Part shown: one piece after another, positions 1 to 9,262 of the stretch
How the letters are laid out: the number at the start of each line of letters is the position of its first letter
Position numbering within the stretch: the stretch's first letter is position 1
Assembly (NCBI RefSeq): GCF_024343735.1
Contig: NZ_RJUE01000005.1
Coordinates: forward strand, 1 to 64,000
Length of the DNA stretch: 64,000 bases
Reading direction: 5' to 3'
Source: Lacihabitans sp. CCS-44
Lineage (GTDB): Bacteria; Bacteroidota; Bacteroidia; Cytophagales; Spirosomataceae
Program-made: the position numbers and the translations under genes
Notes under the pieces: model-generated
Database searches by the model: none
Seen by the model: the letters and a program-made list of their open reading frames with translations, nothing else
What the model was told of the DNA's origin: nothing

Positions 1-497
1 GAAGGAAGTATTCCATCAAATGTCACAGAATATTTTACAGATTTCTTTCCGCTTTTATTATCGAGCCCCTCTTTAAGTTTGCCAGACATCTCACTCACCA
101 TGGTGCTGTCTACCCGAATCAAATTGTACTTTAACTGCTCACTATAAGCATAATAATCTGAAAAAGTAGTGTAGATGAACTCATAGACTTCCTTAAAGTA
201 ATGATAGTCAATCTTTGAAAGCCTTTCCGAAATGGAGCTTCTGACTACGGTTTCCCTTTCATCTAAGTCAAACAGTACTTTAAATCCCGAATCGTTAAAA
301 GTATCTTCTAAAGTGCGTTGGCTTAATTTCTCATTATCTAGAATTCCATAAAGTAGTAGATAGAATACCTTTTTGGCATGCAATACTTTAGTATAATAGT
401 CAACATTCGTATTAGAGGATAGGTGGGTTAATAAAGCCTCTGGTATTAACCCTATCAGTTGGCTTACTGATACCTTGTGGTTCTTGAAATTTGTCAT
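1..497 (-). CDS. IS4-family transposase, N-terminal part (runs off the left edge)
   Basis: An open frame begins at an ATG (495-497, minus strand) and stays open for 165 codons to position 1. The protein starts MTNFKNHKVSVSQLIGLIPE and near its visible end has NLIRVDSTMVSEMSGKLKEG, which looks like the first catalytic Asp region (DxST) of IS4-type DDE transposases. The helical N-terminal part fits the DNA-binding domain of that family. The remaining D and E and the other end of the element lie outside the window, so it cannot be judged whether the copy is intact. Seen: open frame and DxST motif. Inferred: IS4 family and DDE chemistry. Confidence 0.75.
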   Translation of the reverse strand, partial: MTNFKNHKVSVSQLIGLIPEALLTHLSSNTNVDYYTKVLHAKKVFYLLLYGILDNEKLSQRTLEDTFNDSGFKVLFDLDERETVVRSSISERLSKIDYHYFKEVYEFIYTTFSDYYAYSEQLKYNLIRVDSTMVSEMSGKLKEGLDNKSGKKSVKYSVTFDGILP

Positions 498-567
498 TAG
501 ATTTTAAGAAAGCGTAGCCAAAGATACAAATTCATAAGTCTAAGACAACGACAAATCATTAATAACA

Positions 568-600
568 AAAAATGGCCGGAAGATATTTAATCTTCCGACC
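568..600 (-). terminator. Terminator after the MarR-NUDIX operon
   Basis: A 10-bp stem with one mismatch (574-583 with 591-600) around a 7-nt loop is followed on the minus strand by A and a run of six T. It lies just downstream of the NUDIX gene. A second, outer inverted repeat (AAAAATGGC at 568-576 with GCCATTTTT at 618-626) encloses it. Confidence 0.6.
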
Positions 601-628
601 ATGACTAGCTTTCGGTCGCCATTTTTAT

Positions 629-1063
629 TTAGAGCCAAGGCTGGTTAATTTCTCCCAAAAACACCTGGTGGTCTTTTCCTTCTAAAAAATGTTCTTTTAT
701 TTCTGTTTTTATATTGGGGTAGAGATTATAATCATCAAGGTGATTTATCGGTAACCAACAAATCTCTAAGGCTGTTGTTTCCTTTGGGTTGAGCTTTGGC
801 GTTCCTGAAGCTATTTTGGATTGAAAAATACAGTGTAGCGTGTCTTTGTTTTGCAGATGAACCTCTGCTATGAAAAGCAAATTTTGTACTTCTATTTCGA
901 GTCCAATTTCCTCTTCTAATTCTCGTGTAAGAGCCTCCTCTAGTTTTTCGCCAAATTCGAGATTACCTCCCGGGATTGCATACAAGGTATTGCCGTTGTA
1001 ATTGTATTTGAGTGTAAGTAGTTTATTGTCAGCTATAATTATAGCAGATGGTCTGGTTTTCAT
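629..1063 (-). CDS. NUDIX hydrolase
   Basis: A 144-residue protein with a complete Nudix box at residues 33-55: G33, E39, then R47-E48-L49-x-E51-E52-x-G54-L55, matching GX5EX7REUXEEXGU, which binds the metal and cleaves a nucleoside diphosphate linked to another group. The substrate cannot be told from the sequence; single-domain Nudix proteins of this size act on oxidised nucleotides, NDP-sugars or similar compounds. It is the last gene of an apparent three-gene operon with the small secreted protein (6 bp upstream) and a MarR regulator. Start ATG at 1061-1063. Family is certain from the motif; the role is open. Confidence 0.9.
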   Translation of the reverse strand: MKTRPSAIIIADNKLLTLKYNYNGNTLYAIPGGNLEFGEKLEEALTRELEEEIGLEIEVQNLLFIAEVHLQNKDTLHCIFQSKIASGTPKLNPKETTALEICWLPINHLDDYNLYPNIKTEIKEHFLEGKDHQVFLGEINQPWL

Positions 1064-1069
1064 CTACGC

Positions 1070-1516
1070 TTATCTTGAAAAATTATACCCTATTCCAAAG
1101 TGGGTGCGAAATACACCGATATCAAATTTCCTGCCGGCATACGGCGAAACTTCAAACGCAAGCTGAATTTTTTTGTATTTTTCAAAGGGCATGAGTCTCA
1201 CACCGAAGTTCATAAAATAACCTTCTAAGATATTGTTATTTTCTATGGCATTGAGGTAATTCATTTTTACTCCAGCTCCCATGTACGTTATAGATTTTGG
1301 TGTTTTTTTGAGATTTATCTCTGGAGAAATGTCTGTACTGAGTGAAGAAAAGTAAGAATTGGTTTGAAATTTCACATCTAACCAAATAGCCTTGGAAGGG
1401 TTGGTACTTAGCCCCAAAATAGAATTAAAAGGATAATAGACTACACTTTGGGCAATACTCGGAAAACTGAGTCCACATATCAATCCAAGCAAATATATTT
1501 TTAATTTTTTGGGCAT
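1070..1516 (-). CDS. Secreted protein, possible small outer-membrane barrel
   Basis: A 148-residue protein not assigned to a named family. Residues 1-23 form a clear signal peptide (KK, then a leucine-rich core, SIAQS cleavage region). The rest is rich in alternating polar and apolar residues with aromatic residues (FGVRLMPFEKYKKIQLAFEV) and ends in GIGYNFSR, with a C-terminal aromatic pattern usual for small 8-strand barrels of Bacteroidetes. It sits between the MarR and NUDIX genes with gaps of 9 and 6 bp, so the three are probably transcribed together. Function unknown; outer-membrane location is inferred. Confidence 0.75.
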   Translation of the reverse strand: MPKKLKIYLLGLICGLSFPSIAQSVVYYPFNSILGLSTNPSKAIWLDVKFQTNSYFSSLSTDISPEINLKKTPKSITYMGAGVKMNYLNAIENNNILEGYFMNFGVRLMPFEKYKKIQLAFEVSPYAGRKFDIGVFRTHFGIGYNFSR

Positions 1517-1525
1517 AACAAAGGA

Positions 1526-1990
1526 TTAATCTAGAAGTGCCAATTCGGTATTTTTTGCGTCGGCTGCTGTTTTTTCTACAATTTCGTTGATTTGTTGAAT
1601 CACTTCAAAAAACGTTTTGAGTTGTTCCTTAGACAAGGTTTCACTCAGTTTATTGTTAAATTCTATTACGCCCAGTCTTGCAAAATTTCTTTTTTCTTTT
1701 CCTAAATCCGTTAAAAAGACGTTTACAAAACGTTTATCCACCGGATCGGTTTCTCTATAAATCCAACCTTTTTCTTCGAGAGATTTGAGCATTCTGGTCA
1801 GACTTCTTGGCTCCATACCTATTGATGGGCCTATTTTAGTAGCTGGGGTGCCTTTTTCTAAATCAATATTGAGCAAAACATAGCCGATAGACATGGTCAT
1901 ATCTTCACTGGCCGCATATATATTATACATGCGTGATATTGCATGCCAAACCCACTTTATATGAAAGTCAATGGTTTTTTCTTTTTTCAT
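1526..1990 (-). CDS. MarR-family transcriptional regulator
   Basis: A winged-helix regulator of 154 residues. The recognition-helix region is GPSIGMEPRSLTRMLKSLEE and the wing is GWIYRETDPVDKRFVNVFLT, with the DxxDKR signature of MarR proteins; helices on both sides give the dimer interface. MarR proteins usually repress their own operon and respond to small phenolic or oxidative ligands. Here the operon would include the secreted protein and the NUDIX hydrolase downstream. The ATG at 1988-1990 was chosen over a TTG nine bases upstream. A TTG-N18-TAGTTTTG promoter lies 32 bp upstream, where autoregulation could act. Ligand and targets are not visible. Confidence 0.9.
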   Translation of the reverse strand: MKKEKTIDFHIKWVWHAISRMYNIYAASEDMTMSIGYVLLNIDLEKGTPATKIGPSIGMEPRSLTRMLKSLEEKGWIYRETDPVDKRFVNVFLTDLGKEKRNFARLGVIEFNNKLSETLSKEQLKTFFEVIQQINEIVEKTAADAKNTELALLD

Positions 1991-2021
1991 CTTGCTCAAA
2001 GAATTCTAATCAATAGTTTTG

Positions 2022-2050
2022 CAAAACTAAGCATTTTTAATGTTATGCAA
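2022..2050 (-). promoter_or_regulatory. Promoter of the MarR operon
   Basis: On the minus strand TTG (2048-2050), an 18-bp spacer and TAGTTTTG (2022-2029) match the Bacteroidetes -33/-7 pattern (TTTG, about 19 bp, TAnnTTTG). The start point would be near 2017, 27 bases before the ATG. Confidence 0.6.
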
Positions 2051-2084
2051 GCATACTATCGAGATTTTATGCCCAAATTTTGCA

Positions 2085-2576
2085 CTAAAACGGCCAATTG
2101 GAAACTTTGGTTTCGGAATCAAAAACGATTGTTTTTTTCTGGGAAGGGTATAGGACATTGACCAAATTAGTTTGGTCCGAAAACATCTCAAGCATTATGG
2201 AATTATAAAGCGAATAGTTTTTTACTTGCTTGCAATCAAACATTTCGAGGTAAATCCATGTGGCATCCGCTTCTTTCTCTTTGCCATAAAATTTCCCAAA
2301 TTTCACCTCTTTATCAGGCGAAACCAAGGCTAAGTTTTTGCGAATATATTGTTCAATGAGCGGGTCAACGATAGTTTCTGGGTCCTCTATTCTTACTAAT
2401 TTTCCTTTGTTAAAATGGGTCAACGTCAGCTCTAAGTCATCGGTAAAAACCCTAACGGAAAGTTCGAGAGACCCAGACTTTGGGTTATAGTTGATTTCGG
2501 TAAGTGAAGTATGAAAATCGTGCTTAGAACCTGTGTTTACATTGAAAAAAAAGAGCAATAACAGAATTCTAAGCAT
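2085..2576 (-). CDS. DUF6702 family secreted protein
   Basis: A 163-residue protein with a hydrophobic N-terminal export signal (MLRILLLLFFFNVNTGS) followed by KHDFHTSLTEINYNPKSGSL and LSVRVFTDDLE, the hallmark opening of DUF6702 proteins, which occur almost only in Bacteroidetes. No catalytic motif is seen and no function is established for the family. It lies 4 bp downstream of rseP on the same strand, so the two are probably cotranscribed; a link to membrane-protein processing is possible but unsupported. The start ATG at 2574-2576 is directly followed by the signal sequence. Confidence 0.8.
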   Translation of the reverse strand: MLRILLLLFFFNVNTGSKHDFHTSLTEINYNPKSGSLELSVRVFTDDLELTLTHFNKGKLVRIEDPETIVDPLIEQYIRKNLALVSPDKEVKFGKFYGKEKEADATWIYLEMFDCKQVKNYSLYNSIMLEMFSDQTNLVNVLYPSQKKTIVFDSETKVSNWPF

Positions 2577-2580
2577 TGTT

Positions 2581-3912
2581 TTAGAAAATCAATTTTATGG
2601 TGTCATTGAATAGCACATACACCATCAAAGCCAAAAGGATAAAAGTTCCTATTTGTTGCGTGCGTTCCATAAATTTTTCTGAAGGTTTACGGCCACTGAT
2701 CATTTCATAAAGCAAAACTATGACGTGTCCACCATCCAAGGCAGGAATAGGTAGGGCATTCATAAATGCCAAGGCCATAGAAAGCAATCCTGTAAGTCCC
2801 CAGAACTTTTCCCAATCCCACTTCGGAGAGAACATTTGGGCTAATCCAACAGGGCCAGTAAGTGCATTTTTGGGAGAGATATGACCCTTGAAAATTCTTG
2901 CAAAGCCATTGATTTGTTGTGGAATAACTCCAAGAGCCTCTACAGAACCAACTTTAAATGCTTCAGGCAGCGAATACATAGCTTTTGTAGAGGTCAGTAA
3001 ACTTTTCGGATAAAAGCCTATTGCTGAGTCTGCAGTTACTACTGGATGAATGGTTAAACTTGTGCCTTTTCTCTCTATTCCTAAATCGACTTTTTTATTT
3101 GCTGATTTTTTTATTAGGGGCTGTATCTGTTGATAATAAGTTATGGGTGTGCCGTTAAAGCTCACTATTTTATCTCCGCTTCTTAATCCAGATTTTTCTG
3201 CTGGCATACCCTTGGTTACACGGTCAACTTCAAATGGGATAATAGGATCAATGAAATAATTTTTCTGTGCTATTTGGTCAATCAGTTCGTTTGGTATCGG
3301 AATTTCTAGGGTTGTGCTGTCTCTTTCGACTGTAAATAGCACATTTTCGTTAGTAATAGAGCCTCTTAACTCACTAAGTGTCGCAAAATTTTTACCATTT
3401 ATTTTGGTGATTTTATCACCAGTTTTAAGGCCTATTTTTTCGGCCATTGGGTAAGCAAATATTCCTCTTTTGTTTATTTCTTCTTTTGTATAATCTTCGT
3501 CTCCCCAAACGTATTTCACTCCCGAGAATACTAAGATACCTAAAATGACATTCACAATGATTCCTCCCAACATTACAAATAATCTTTGCCAAGCTGGTTT
3601 TGAACGAAATTCCCATGGCTCGGGAGTTGAAGATAGTTGCGAAGCGTCTTTTGTTTCGTCTATCATGCCGGCTATATCTACATAGCCACCCAATGGAAAC
3701 CATCCAAGGCCATATTCGGTATCACCTTTTTTCTTTTTCCAAAGGGCAAAGTTCAAGACATTCGGAAGTGGAAATAAAAAGTCGAAGAAAATGTAAAATT
3801 TATTAACTCTGATATTGAAGATTCTAGCAAATATAAAGTGTCCAAATTCGTGTAGTCCTACTAAAATCGTGAGTGCCAGCAAAAGCTGAGCGGCCATAAT
3901 TAATCCTTCCAT
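2581..3912 (-). CDS. rseP: RseP-type site-2 protease (intramembrane zinc metalloprotease)
   Basis: A 443-residue membrane protease. HEFGH at residues 21-25 in the first membrane helix gives the zinc-binding HExxH and the late LDGGH (about 392-396) supplies the third ligand, as in M50B peptidases. Two PDZ domains lie between them (GLKTGDKITKINGK and GLRSGDKIVSFNGT), which gate access to the active site. The family cleaves transmembrane anti-sigma factors and remnant signal peptides; in this phylum the targets are not defined. A DUF6702 gene follows with a 4-bp gap. No clear promoter was seen in the 118 bases between the upstream terminator (4038-4066) and the start. Confidence 0.95.
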   Translation of the reverse strand: MEGLIMAAQLLLALTILVGLHEFGHFIFARIFNIRVNKFYIFFDFLFPLPNVLNFALWKKKKGDTEYGLGWFPLGGYVDIAGMIDETKDASQLSSTPEPWEFRSKPAWQRLFVMLGGIIVNVILGILVFSGVKYVWGDEDYTKEEINKRGIFAYPMAEKIGLKTGDKITKINGKNFATLSELRGSITNENVLFTVERDSTTLEIPIPNELIDQIAQKNYFIDPIIPFEVDRVTKGMPAEKSGLRSGDKIVSFNGTPITYYQQIQPLIKKSANKKVDLGIERKGTSLTIHPVVTADSAIGFYPKSLLTSTKAMYSLPEAFKVGSVEALGVIPQQINGFARIFKGHISPKNALTGPVGLAQMFSPKWDWEKFWGLTGLLSMALAFMNALPIPALDGGHVIVLLYEMISGRKPSEKFMERTQQIGTFILLALMVYVLFNDTIKLIF

Positions 3913-4030
3913 ATTGTTTGGCTAAGCCTAATAGTTTGTCTTTTGTATCTAAAACGCAAAAATCGGTATAAAATTCAAATTAAATAGTATAAACGAGCAA
4001 AAATCGGAGAATTTACATAGAAATAATACA

Positions 4031-4066
4031 TAAAAAAACACCCACACCGGAAACCGACGTGGGTGT
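4031..4066 (-). terminator. Terminator of the sdhCAB operon
   Basis: A perfect 8-bp stem, ACACCCAC (4038-4045) with GTGGGTGT (4059-4066), is followed on the minus strand by seven T (4032-4038). It lies 79 bp past the sdhB stop codon and separates sdhCAB from rseP. Confidence 0.85.
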
Positions 4067-4144
4067 CTCGCTACTAAATCCACACAACTTTGAAACAAAG
4101 TTAACTAAACATTTGAATCTTGCAATAGATTTTTAAAATATTTT

Positions 4145-4912
4145 TTAGACTTCTTGATTGCTAATGCTGGCACCAAGAAACTCTCTATTTAGTCTAGCGA
4201 TATTGTCTAGCGAAATCTCTTTCGGACATTCTGCGGCACAAGCTCCTGTGTTGGTGCAAGCTCCAAATCCTTCAGCATCCATCTGAGCAACCATATTTAA
4301 TGCTCTTGACTCTCTTTCTGGTTGGCCCTGAGGTAATAAAGCCAATTGTGAAACTTTTGCTGACACAAATAACATGGCGGAGGCATTTTTGCAAGCGGCT
4401 ACGCATGCTCCACAGCCTATACATGCAGCGGCTGCAAACGCCATATCAGCTTTGTCTTTCCCAATTGGCAAATTGTTGGCGTCTTGGGCATTACCTGTAT
4501 TTACTGATACGAAACCGCCCGAGGCTATTATCCTATCAAATGCTGTACGGTCAACAACCAAGTCCTTTATAACTGGAAAGGCTGCAGATCTCCATGGCTC
4601 TACTACGATGGTGTCACCATCGCTAAAGCTTCTCATATGAAGTTGACAAGTGGTAACGCCTTCAAGCGGCCCATGTGGTTGGCCGTTTATATACATAGAA
4701 CACATTCCGCAGATTCCTTCTCGGCAATCGTGGTCAAATGCTATGGGTTCCTTGTTATCTTGTACAAGTTTTTCGTTTAGTACGTCAAACATCTCCAAAA
4801 ACGACATGTCTGGCGAAACGTGATCAACTTTATATGTTTCTAAATTACCTGAAGTTTTGGCGTTTTTTTGTTTCCAAACTTTCAGATTAATGGTCATATT
4901 GCCTGTGCTCAT
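4145..4912 (-). CDS. sdhB: Succinate dehydrogenase/fumarate reductase iron-sulfur subunit
   Basis: This 255-residue subunit carries electrons from the flavoprotein to the membrane anchor in complex II. Cys63, Cys68, Cys71 and Cys89 bind the [2Fe-2S] cluster; Cys164, Cys167, Cys170 with the CP motif (C219, C225, C229, P230) and C174 form the ligands for the [4Fe-4S] and [3Fe-4S] clusters. It is the last gene of sdhC-sdhA-sdhB, 22 bp after sdhA, and is followed by a strong terminator at 4031-4066. The length fits the soluble-cluster subunit of the Bacteroidetes type, which pairs with a single di-haem anchor. No oddities seen. Confidence 0.97.
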   Translation of the reverse strand: MSTGNMTINLKVWKQKNAKTSGNLETYKVDHVSPDMSFLEMFDVLNEKLVQDNKEPIAFDHDCREGICGMCSMYINGQPHGPLEGVTTCQLHMRSFSDGDTIVVEPWRSAAFPVIKDLVVDRTAFDRIIASGGFVSVNTGNAQDANNLPIGKDKADMAFAAAACIGCGACVAACKNASAMLFVSAKVSQLALLPQGQPERESRALNMVAQMDAEGFGACTNTGACAAECPKEISLDNIARLNREFLGASISNQEV

Positions 4913-4934
4913 AATTCAAAAAAAATTGAAATAA

Positions 4935-6923
4935 TTATTTATAGTTACGTTGAGCTATTTTGATGTTCTCATATTTAAGCTCTTCTTTGTGCAGTTCCCA
5001 CTGGCTTTCGCCTTTGTGTTCCCATGCAGCTACATACATATAGTTTTCGTCGTCACGCATGGCTTCACCGCCGTCTTCTTGGTATTCTTCTCTAAAGTGG
5101 CCACCACAAGATTCATTTCTGTTTAAGGCGTCTATACACATTAGTTCGCCTAATTCTATGAAGTCAGCCACGCGGCCCGCTTTGTCTAGCTCAGGGTTGA
5201 ATCCGTCTATGTCACCCAAAACTCTTAAGTCACTCCAGAATTCTTTCTTCAAAGCCTGGATTTCGGCGATTGCCTCGGTCAAGCCTTTTTCATTTCTGGC
5301 CATTCCGCATTTTTCCCACATGATTTTTCCTAATCTCTTATGGAATGACTCAGGAGACTGTTTTCCTTTAATATTTATTAATTTCTCAATTCTCTCACGT
5401 GTTGCTTTCTCGGCTTCAACAAATGCTTCGTGATCTGTTGGAATTGCCTTGGTTTTGATTTCAGCTGACAAATACGCACCAATGGTGTAAGGAATCACAA
5501 AGTATCCATCAGATAATCCTTGCATAAGAGCAGAAGCTCCCAAACGGTTGGCTCCGTGGTCAGAGAAATTAGCTTCACCTAAACAATAAAGACCTGGAAC
5601 AGTTGTCATTAAGTTATAATCTACCCAAACGCCACCCATGGTGTAATGTACTGCTGGGTATATCATCATAGGTACTTCGTAAGGATCTTCGCCCGTAATT
5701 TGCTTGTACATATCAAACAAGTTACCGTATTCTTCCTTTACCACTTCTTTTCCAAGGCGAATCAATGTATCTAAATCAGGGTTTTCAATACCTAATTTTG
5801 TAGCCTGAGCTCTACCGTATTTGTTGATTAAATTAGATTTGAAATCTAAGTAAACTGCCATTTTTGTTACACCAACTCCATAGCCAGCGTCACATCTCTC
5901 TTTGGCTGCACGAGAGGCGATGTCTCTTGGTACTAAATTACCAAATGCAGGGTAACGACGCTCCAAGTAATAATCTCTTTCCTCTTCAGGAATATCATTG
6001 GCTGCCCGTTTGTCGTCCTTTTGTTTTGGTACCCATATACGACCGTCGTTGCGAAGTGACTCAGACATCAAAGTCAATTTTGACTGATGATCACCCGAAA
6101 CTGGTATACAAGTAGGATGTATCTGTGTAAAACAAGGATTAGCAAACAATGCTCCTTGTTTGTGGGCTTTCCACCCAGCAGTTACATTGCTACCCATAGC
6201 GTTTGTAGATAGGTAAAACACGTTTCCATATCCGCCTGTACATAGCAACACAGCATGTCCGAAGTGTCTTTCTAATTCACCAGTAATAAGATTTCTTGCT
6301 ATAATTCCTCTAGCTTTTCCGTCGATTTTTACAACTTCAAGCATTTCATGACGAGAGTAGTTTATTACCGAACCTTTACCTATTTGTCTCTCAAGGGCCG
6401 AATAAGCTCCTAATAGCAACTGTTGGCCGGTTTGTCCCGCTGCGTAAAAAGTACGTTGTACTTGAGTACCACCGAACGAACGGTTACGCAGCATTCCGCC
6501 ATAGTCACGAGCAAAAGGTACGCCTTGAGCTACGCATTGGTCTATGATATTAGCTGAAACTTCGGCTAAGCGATGAACGTTTCCTTCTCTTGCACGATAG
6601 TCACCGCCTTTTATGGTATCATAGAACAATCTATAAGTAGAGTCACCGTCGTTTTGATAATTTTTTGCTGCATTAATACCCCCTTGAGCGGCAATAGAGT
6701 GTGCTCGACGTGGAGAATCTTGAAAACAGAAAGTCTTCACTTTGTAGCCCATTTCGGCTAAAGATGCTGCCGCAGAGGCCCCTGCAAGGCCAGTACCAAC
6801 CACTATAATTTCAAGACTACGCTTGTTGGCTGGGTTTACCAATGGTACTGAAGATTTATATTTCGTCCACTTTTCACCTATTGGGCCTTCAGGCACTTTA
6901 GCGTCCAATTTTATTGTTGCCAT
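4935..6923 (-). CDS. sdhA: Succinate dehydrogenase/fumarate reductase flavoprotein subunit
   Basis: This 662-residue catalytic subunit oxidises succinate to fumarate. The FAD dinucleotide fold is seen at [20 protein letters not shown], and [13 protein letters not shown] holds the His that binds FAD covalently in this family. The substrate and catalytic region includes the HPTCIPV and SESLRNDGR motifs. The C-terminal helical domain is complete. It lies between sdhC (21 bp upstream) and sdhB (22 bp downstream). The length and HPT region are those of the Bacteroidetes/epsilon-type SdhA, which is longer than the proteobacterial type. Direction in vivo (oxidation or fumarate reduction) cannot be told. 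Confidence 0.97.
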   Translation of the reverse strand: MATIKLDAKVPEGPIGEKWTKYKSSVPLVNPANKRSLEIIVVGTGLAGASAAASLAEMGYKVKTFCFQDSPRRAHSIAAQGGINAAKNYQNDGDSTYRLFYDTIKGGDYRAREGNVHRLAEVSANIIDQCVAQGVPFARDYGGMLRNRSFGGTQVQRTFYAAGQTGQQLLLGAYSALERQIGKGSVINYSRHEMLEVVKIDGKARGIIARNLITGELERHFGHAVLLCTGGYGNVFYLSTNAMGSNVTAGWKAHKQGALFANPCFTQIHPTCIPVSGDHQSKLTLMSESLRNDGRIWVPKQKDDKRAANDIPEEERDYYLERRYPAFGNLVPRDIASRAAKERCDAGYGVGVTKMAVYLDFKSNLINKYGRAQATKLGIENPDLDTLIRLGKEVVKEEYGNLFDMYKQITGEDPYEVPMMIYPAVHYTMGGVWVDYNLMTTVPGLYCLGEANFSDHGANRLGASALMQGLSDGYFVIPYTIGAYLSAEIKTKAIPTDHEAFVEAEKATRERIEKLINIKGKQSPESFHKRLGKIMWEKCGMARNEKGLTEAIAEIQALKKEFWSDLRVLGDIDGFNPELDKAGRVADFIELGELMCIDALNRNESCGGHFREEYQEDGGEAMRDDENYMYVAAWEHKGESQWELHKEELKYENIKIAQRNYK

Positions 6924-6944
6924 TTTTTTATAATTAAGCTGAAA

Positions 6945-7724
6945 TTATTTTAAAAAATAAAAATAAAGGGGCATTGCTGCATATCCGACTGGAATCAAAA
7001 CAGCAAAAATCCAAATACCAATTCCTTTGATAAGGGGAGTGTATTTTGGATGACTCCAACCCAGTGTTTGGAACGCACTCTGAAATCCATGAAATAAGTG
7101 AAAAGCGACTGCAAACATAGAAAGTACATAGAAAAGTACTAATAAGATGTTTTGAAACGAAAACGAAACTACACTGTACAAGTCTTTTACTATAATCGTT
7201 TTAGTTCCAGCCTCTTCATTGAACGACTCCACTTTTTTGGCCTCTTGTGTATAACCAGTTTCCATCAGAGTTGTTTCAACATTTCCTGTTGAAATTTGTT
7301 CTGTATATTGAACGTACGGAAGTGCCTCATTGTGGTACCTGTACCAGAAATCGCTCATGTGAACAACCAGATAAACCAAAAGGATTGTACCTAATATGGC
7401 CATGTTTCGGCTAAATACACTTGAAGAGTTTTTCACAACAGCATATCCAATCGGACGAGCTTGACGGTTTTTGTAAGTGATGTAAAGTCCCCAAAAAGCA
7501 TGGAAAAGTATCAATGCATAGTTTACATACGATACAATTTTTATCACAGGAAAAGTGGTCATAAAAACTGCATAATTGTTGAATGCGTAACCACCGTCAT
7601 TTTTGAATAATTGTAGGTTACCTATCAAATGCACCACTAAAAAAGTACAAAGAAACAAGCCAGTAAGTGCCATTAGTAGCTTTTTACCTATAGAGCTTGT
7701 TAAAGTTTTTGTTAACCAAGACAT
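6945..7724 (-). CDS. sdhC: Succinate dehydrogenase cytochrome b subunit
   Basis: A 259-residue membrane anchor with about five hydrophobic segments. Histidines suited to bind two haems lie in helices: VVHLIGNLQLF, LFHAFWGLY, VVHMSDFWYR and AFHLFHGFQSAFQTLGW, the layout of B-type anchors with one long polypeptide and two b haems. It passes electrons to menaquinone. It is the first gene of sdhCAB; a good promoter lies at 7788-7818. A soluble-looking insert between the third and fourth segments (about residues 145-175) is rich in Glu and Thr and looks lineage-specific. Confidence 0.95.
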   Translation of the reverse strand: MSWLTKTLTSSIGKKLLMALTGLFLCTFLVVHLIGNLQLFKNDGGYAFNNYAVFMTTFPVIKIVSYVNYALILFHAFWGLYITYKNRQARPIGYAVVKNSSSVFSRNMAILGTILLVYLVVHMSDFWYRYHNEALPYVQYTEQISTGNVETTLMETGYTQEAKKVESFNEEAGTKTIIVKDLYSVVSFSFQNILLVLFYVLSMFAVAFHLFHGFQSAFQTLGWSHPKYTPLIKGIGIWIFAVLIPVGYAAMPLYFYFLK

Positions 7725-7787
7725 GTTATATTTTTAAAATTTAATTAATAGTAAATACTTAGAAAAATCCAATTTACTTTCGAGGTT

Positions 7788-7818
7788 CAAATCTAACTCT
7801 GAAACCGTTTAGAATCAA
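7788..7818 (-). promoter_or_regulatory. Promoter of sdhCAB
   Basis: On the minus strand TTG (7816-7818), a 20-bp spacer and TAGATTTG (7788-7795) fit the phylum consensus. Transcription would start near 7783, giving a leader of about 60 nt before sdhC. Confidence 0.65.
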
Positions 7819-7957
7819 TATAAATACTGAAATTTATTTGTGCTTTAATTCAAGAATACAAGTGATTAATCAAAATAATACCGATTTGTGTTTAAACATT
7901 ATTGGAGTATTTTTGTTTATGAAAAAATTCTAATTATAGTTATTTATACTCAAAAAT

Positions 7958-7987
7958 AAAGCCTCCAAGAAAAATCTTGAAGGCTTT
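7958..7987 (-). terminator. Terminator of the aspartate kinase-DinB-serS operon
   Basis: A 12-bp stem (7958-7969 with 7976-7987, one wobble pair) with a 6-nt loop is followed on the minus strand by a T-rich stretch. It begins 3 bases past the serS stop codon. Confidence 0.85.
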
Positions 7988-7990
7988 GTT

Positions 7991-9262
7991 TTAATTTATC
8001 AAATCAAATCCACAAAAAGGTTGGAGTACTTTTGGTACTTTTATGCCTTCAGCTGTTTGGTTATTTTCTAGTATCGCAGCCAAAATTCTCGGTAAGGCCA
8101 ATGCAGAGCCATTTAAGGTATGCAAAAGCTTTGTTTTGCCATCAACTTTGTATCTTAGTTTGAGTCTATTGGCTTGGTAAGTTTCAAAATTTGAAACTGA
8201 ACTTACCTCCAACCAACGCTCCTGAGCTGCTGAGAATACCTCAAAATCAAAAGTTAATGCTGAGGTAAAACTCATGTCACCACCGCATAAACGAAGAATT
8301 CTGAATGGTAACTCAAGTTTTGTGAGCAAGCCTTTTACATGTTCCAACATTTCCTCCAATGCCTGATAAGATTCTTCTGGCTTGCGAACCTGCACGATTT
8401 CTACCTTGTCAAATTGATGGAGTCTGTTCAAACCTCTCACGTGAGCTCCCCAACTGCCCGCTTCTCTCCGGAAACATGGCGTGTAAGCCACGTTTTTTAC
8501 TGGCAAATCGTTTTCGCTTAATATTACATCTCTATAAATGTTGGTAATTGGTACCTCTGCTGTTGGAATTAAATACAAATCATCAACTGTGGCATGGTAC
8601 ATTTGACCTTCCTTATCAGGCAACTGTCCAGTGCCAAATCCTGAAGCTGCATTGATCACGATAGGCGGTTGTATTTCAAAATATCCAGCGGCCTCGGCTT
8701 CGTTCAAAAAGAAATTTATCAAGGCACGTTGGATTTTTGCCCCTTTGCCTTTGTAAAAGGGAAAACCAGCACCTGATACTTTATTGCCAAGTTCGAAATC
8801 AATGATGTCGTATTTTTTTATCAACTCCCAGTGTGGCTGTGCCTCGGCATGCAGTTTTGGAATTTCACCTTGAGAAAAAATATTCAGGTTTTCTTCTGGC
8901 GTTCTTCCTGCTGGAACACTTTCGTGGGGCAGATTTGGCATAGTAACTAATATGTCTTGGAGAGAAACTTCTAACTCTTTAAGCTTTTCCTCCAAATCTT
9001 TTGAAGCGGCTTTTAGCTCAGCAGTTTTGCCTTTTATGGCTTCGGCCTCTTCTTTTTTACCTTCTTTCATCAAACCACCAATTTCCTTGGCCAAGTTGTT
9101 GGACTGAGCCAAAGTATTGTCCAATTCCAGCTGTGTGTCTTTACGGTTTTGATCCAAGGACAAAACCTGCTCAACAGTTTCAGCGGCATTTTTAAAATAC
9201 TTTCTCTCAAGACCTGCTATCGTCAAGTCTTTGTTTTCTTTGATGAAATTCAGTTGTAACAT
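7991..9262 (-). CDS. serS: Seryl-tRNA synthetase
   Basis: This 423-residue class II synthetase charges tRNA-Ser. The N-terminal coiled-coil arm (about residues 25-105, rich in Glu and Lys) grips the long variable arm of tRNA-Ser. Motif 2 is seen at PCFRREAGSWGAHVRGLNRL and motif 3 at LNGSALALPRILAAILENNQ. The length is normal. The start ATG (9260-9262) overlaps the end of the upstream DinB-like gene by 13 bases, which suggests translational coupling, and a terminator follows directly. Confidence 0.97.
   Translation of the reverse strand: MLQLNFIKENKDLTIAGLERKYFKNAAETVEQVLSLDQNRKDTQLELDNTLAQSNNLAKEIGGLMKEGKKEEAEAIKGKTAELKAASKDLEEKLKELEVSLQDILVTMPNLPHESVPAGRTPEENLNIFSQGEIPKLHAEAQPHWELIKKYDIIDFELGNKVSGAGFPFYKGKGAKIQRALINFFLNEAEAAGYFEIQPPIVINAASGFGTGQLPDKEGQMYHATVDDLYLIPTAEVPITNIYRDVILSENDLPVKNVAYTPCFRREAGSWGAHVRGLNRLHQFDKVEIVQVRKPEESYQALEEMLEHVKGLLTKLELPFRILRLCGGDMSFTSALTFDFEVFSAAQERWLEVSSVSNFETYQANRLKLRYKVDGKTKLLHTLNGSALALPRILAAILENNQTAEGIKVPKVLQPFCGFDLIN

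Noticed and set aside
3425-3703. 92-residue frame inside rseP on the same strand
   Set aside because: A shadow of rseP in another frame: the rseP frame is continuous and conserved here.
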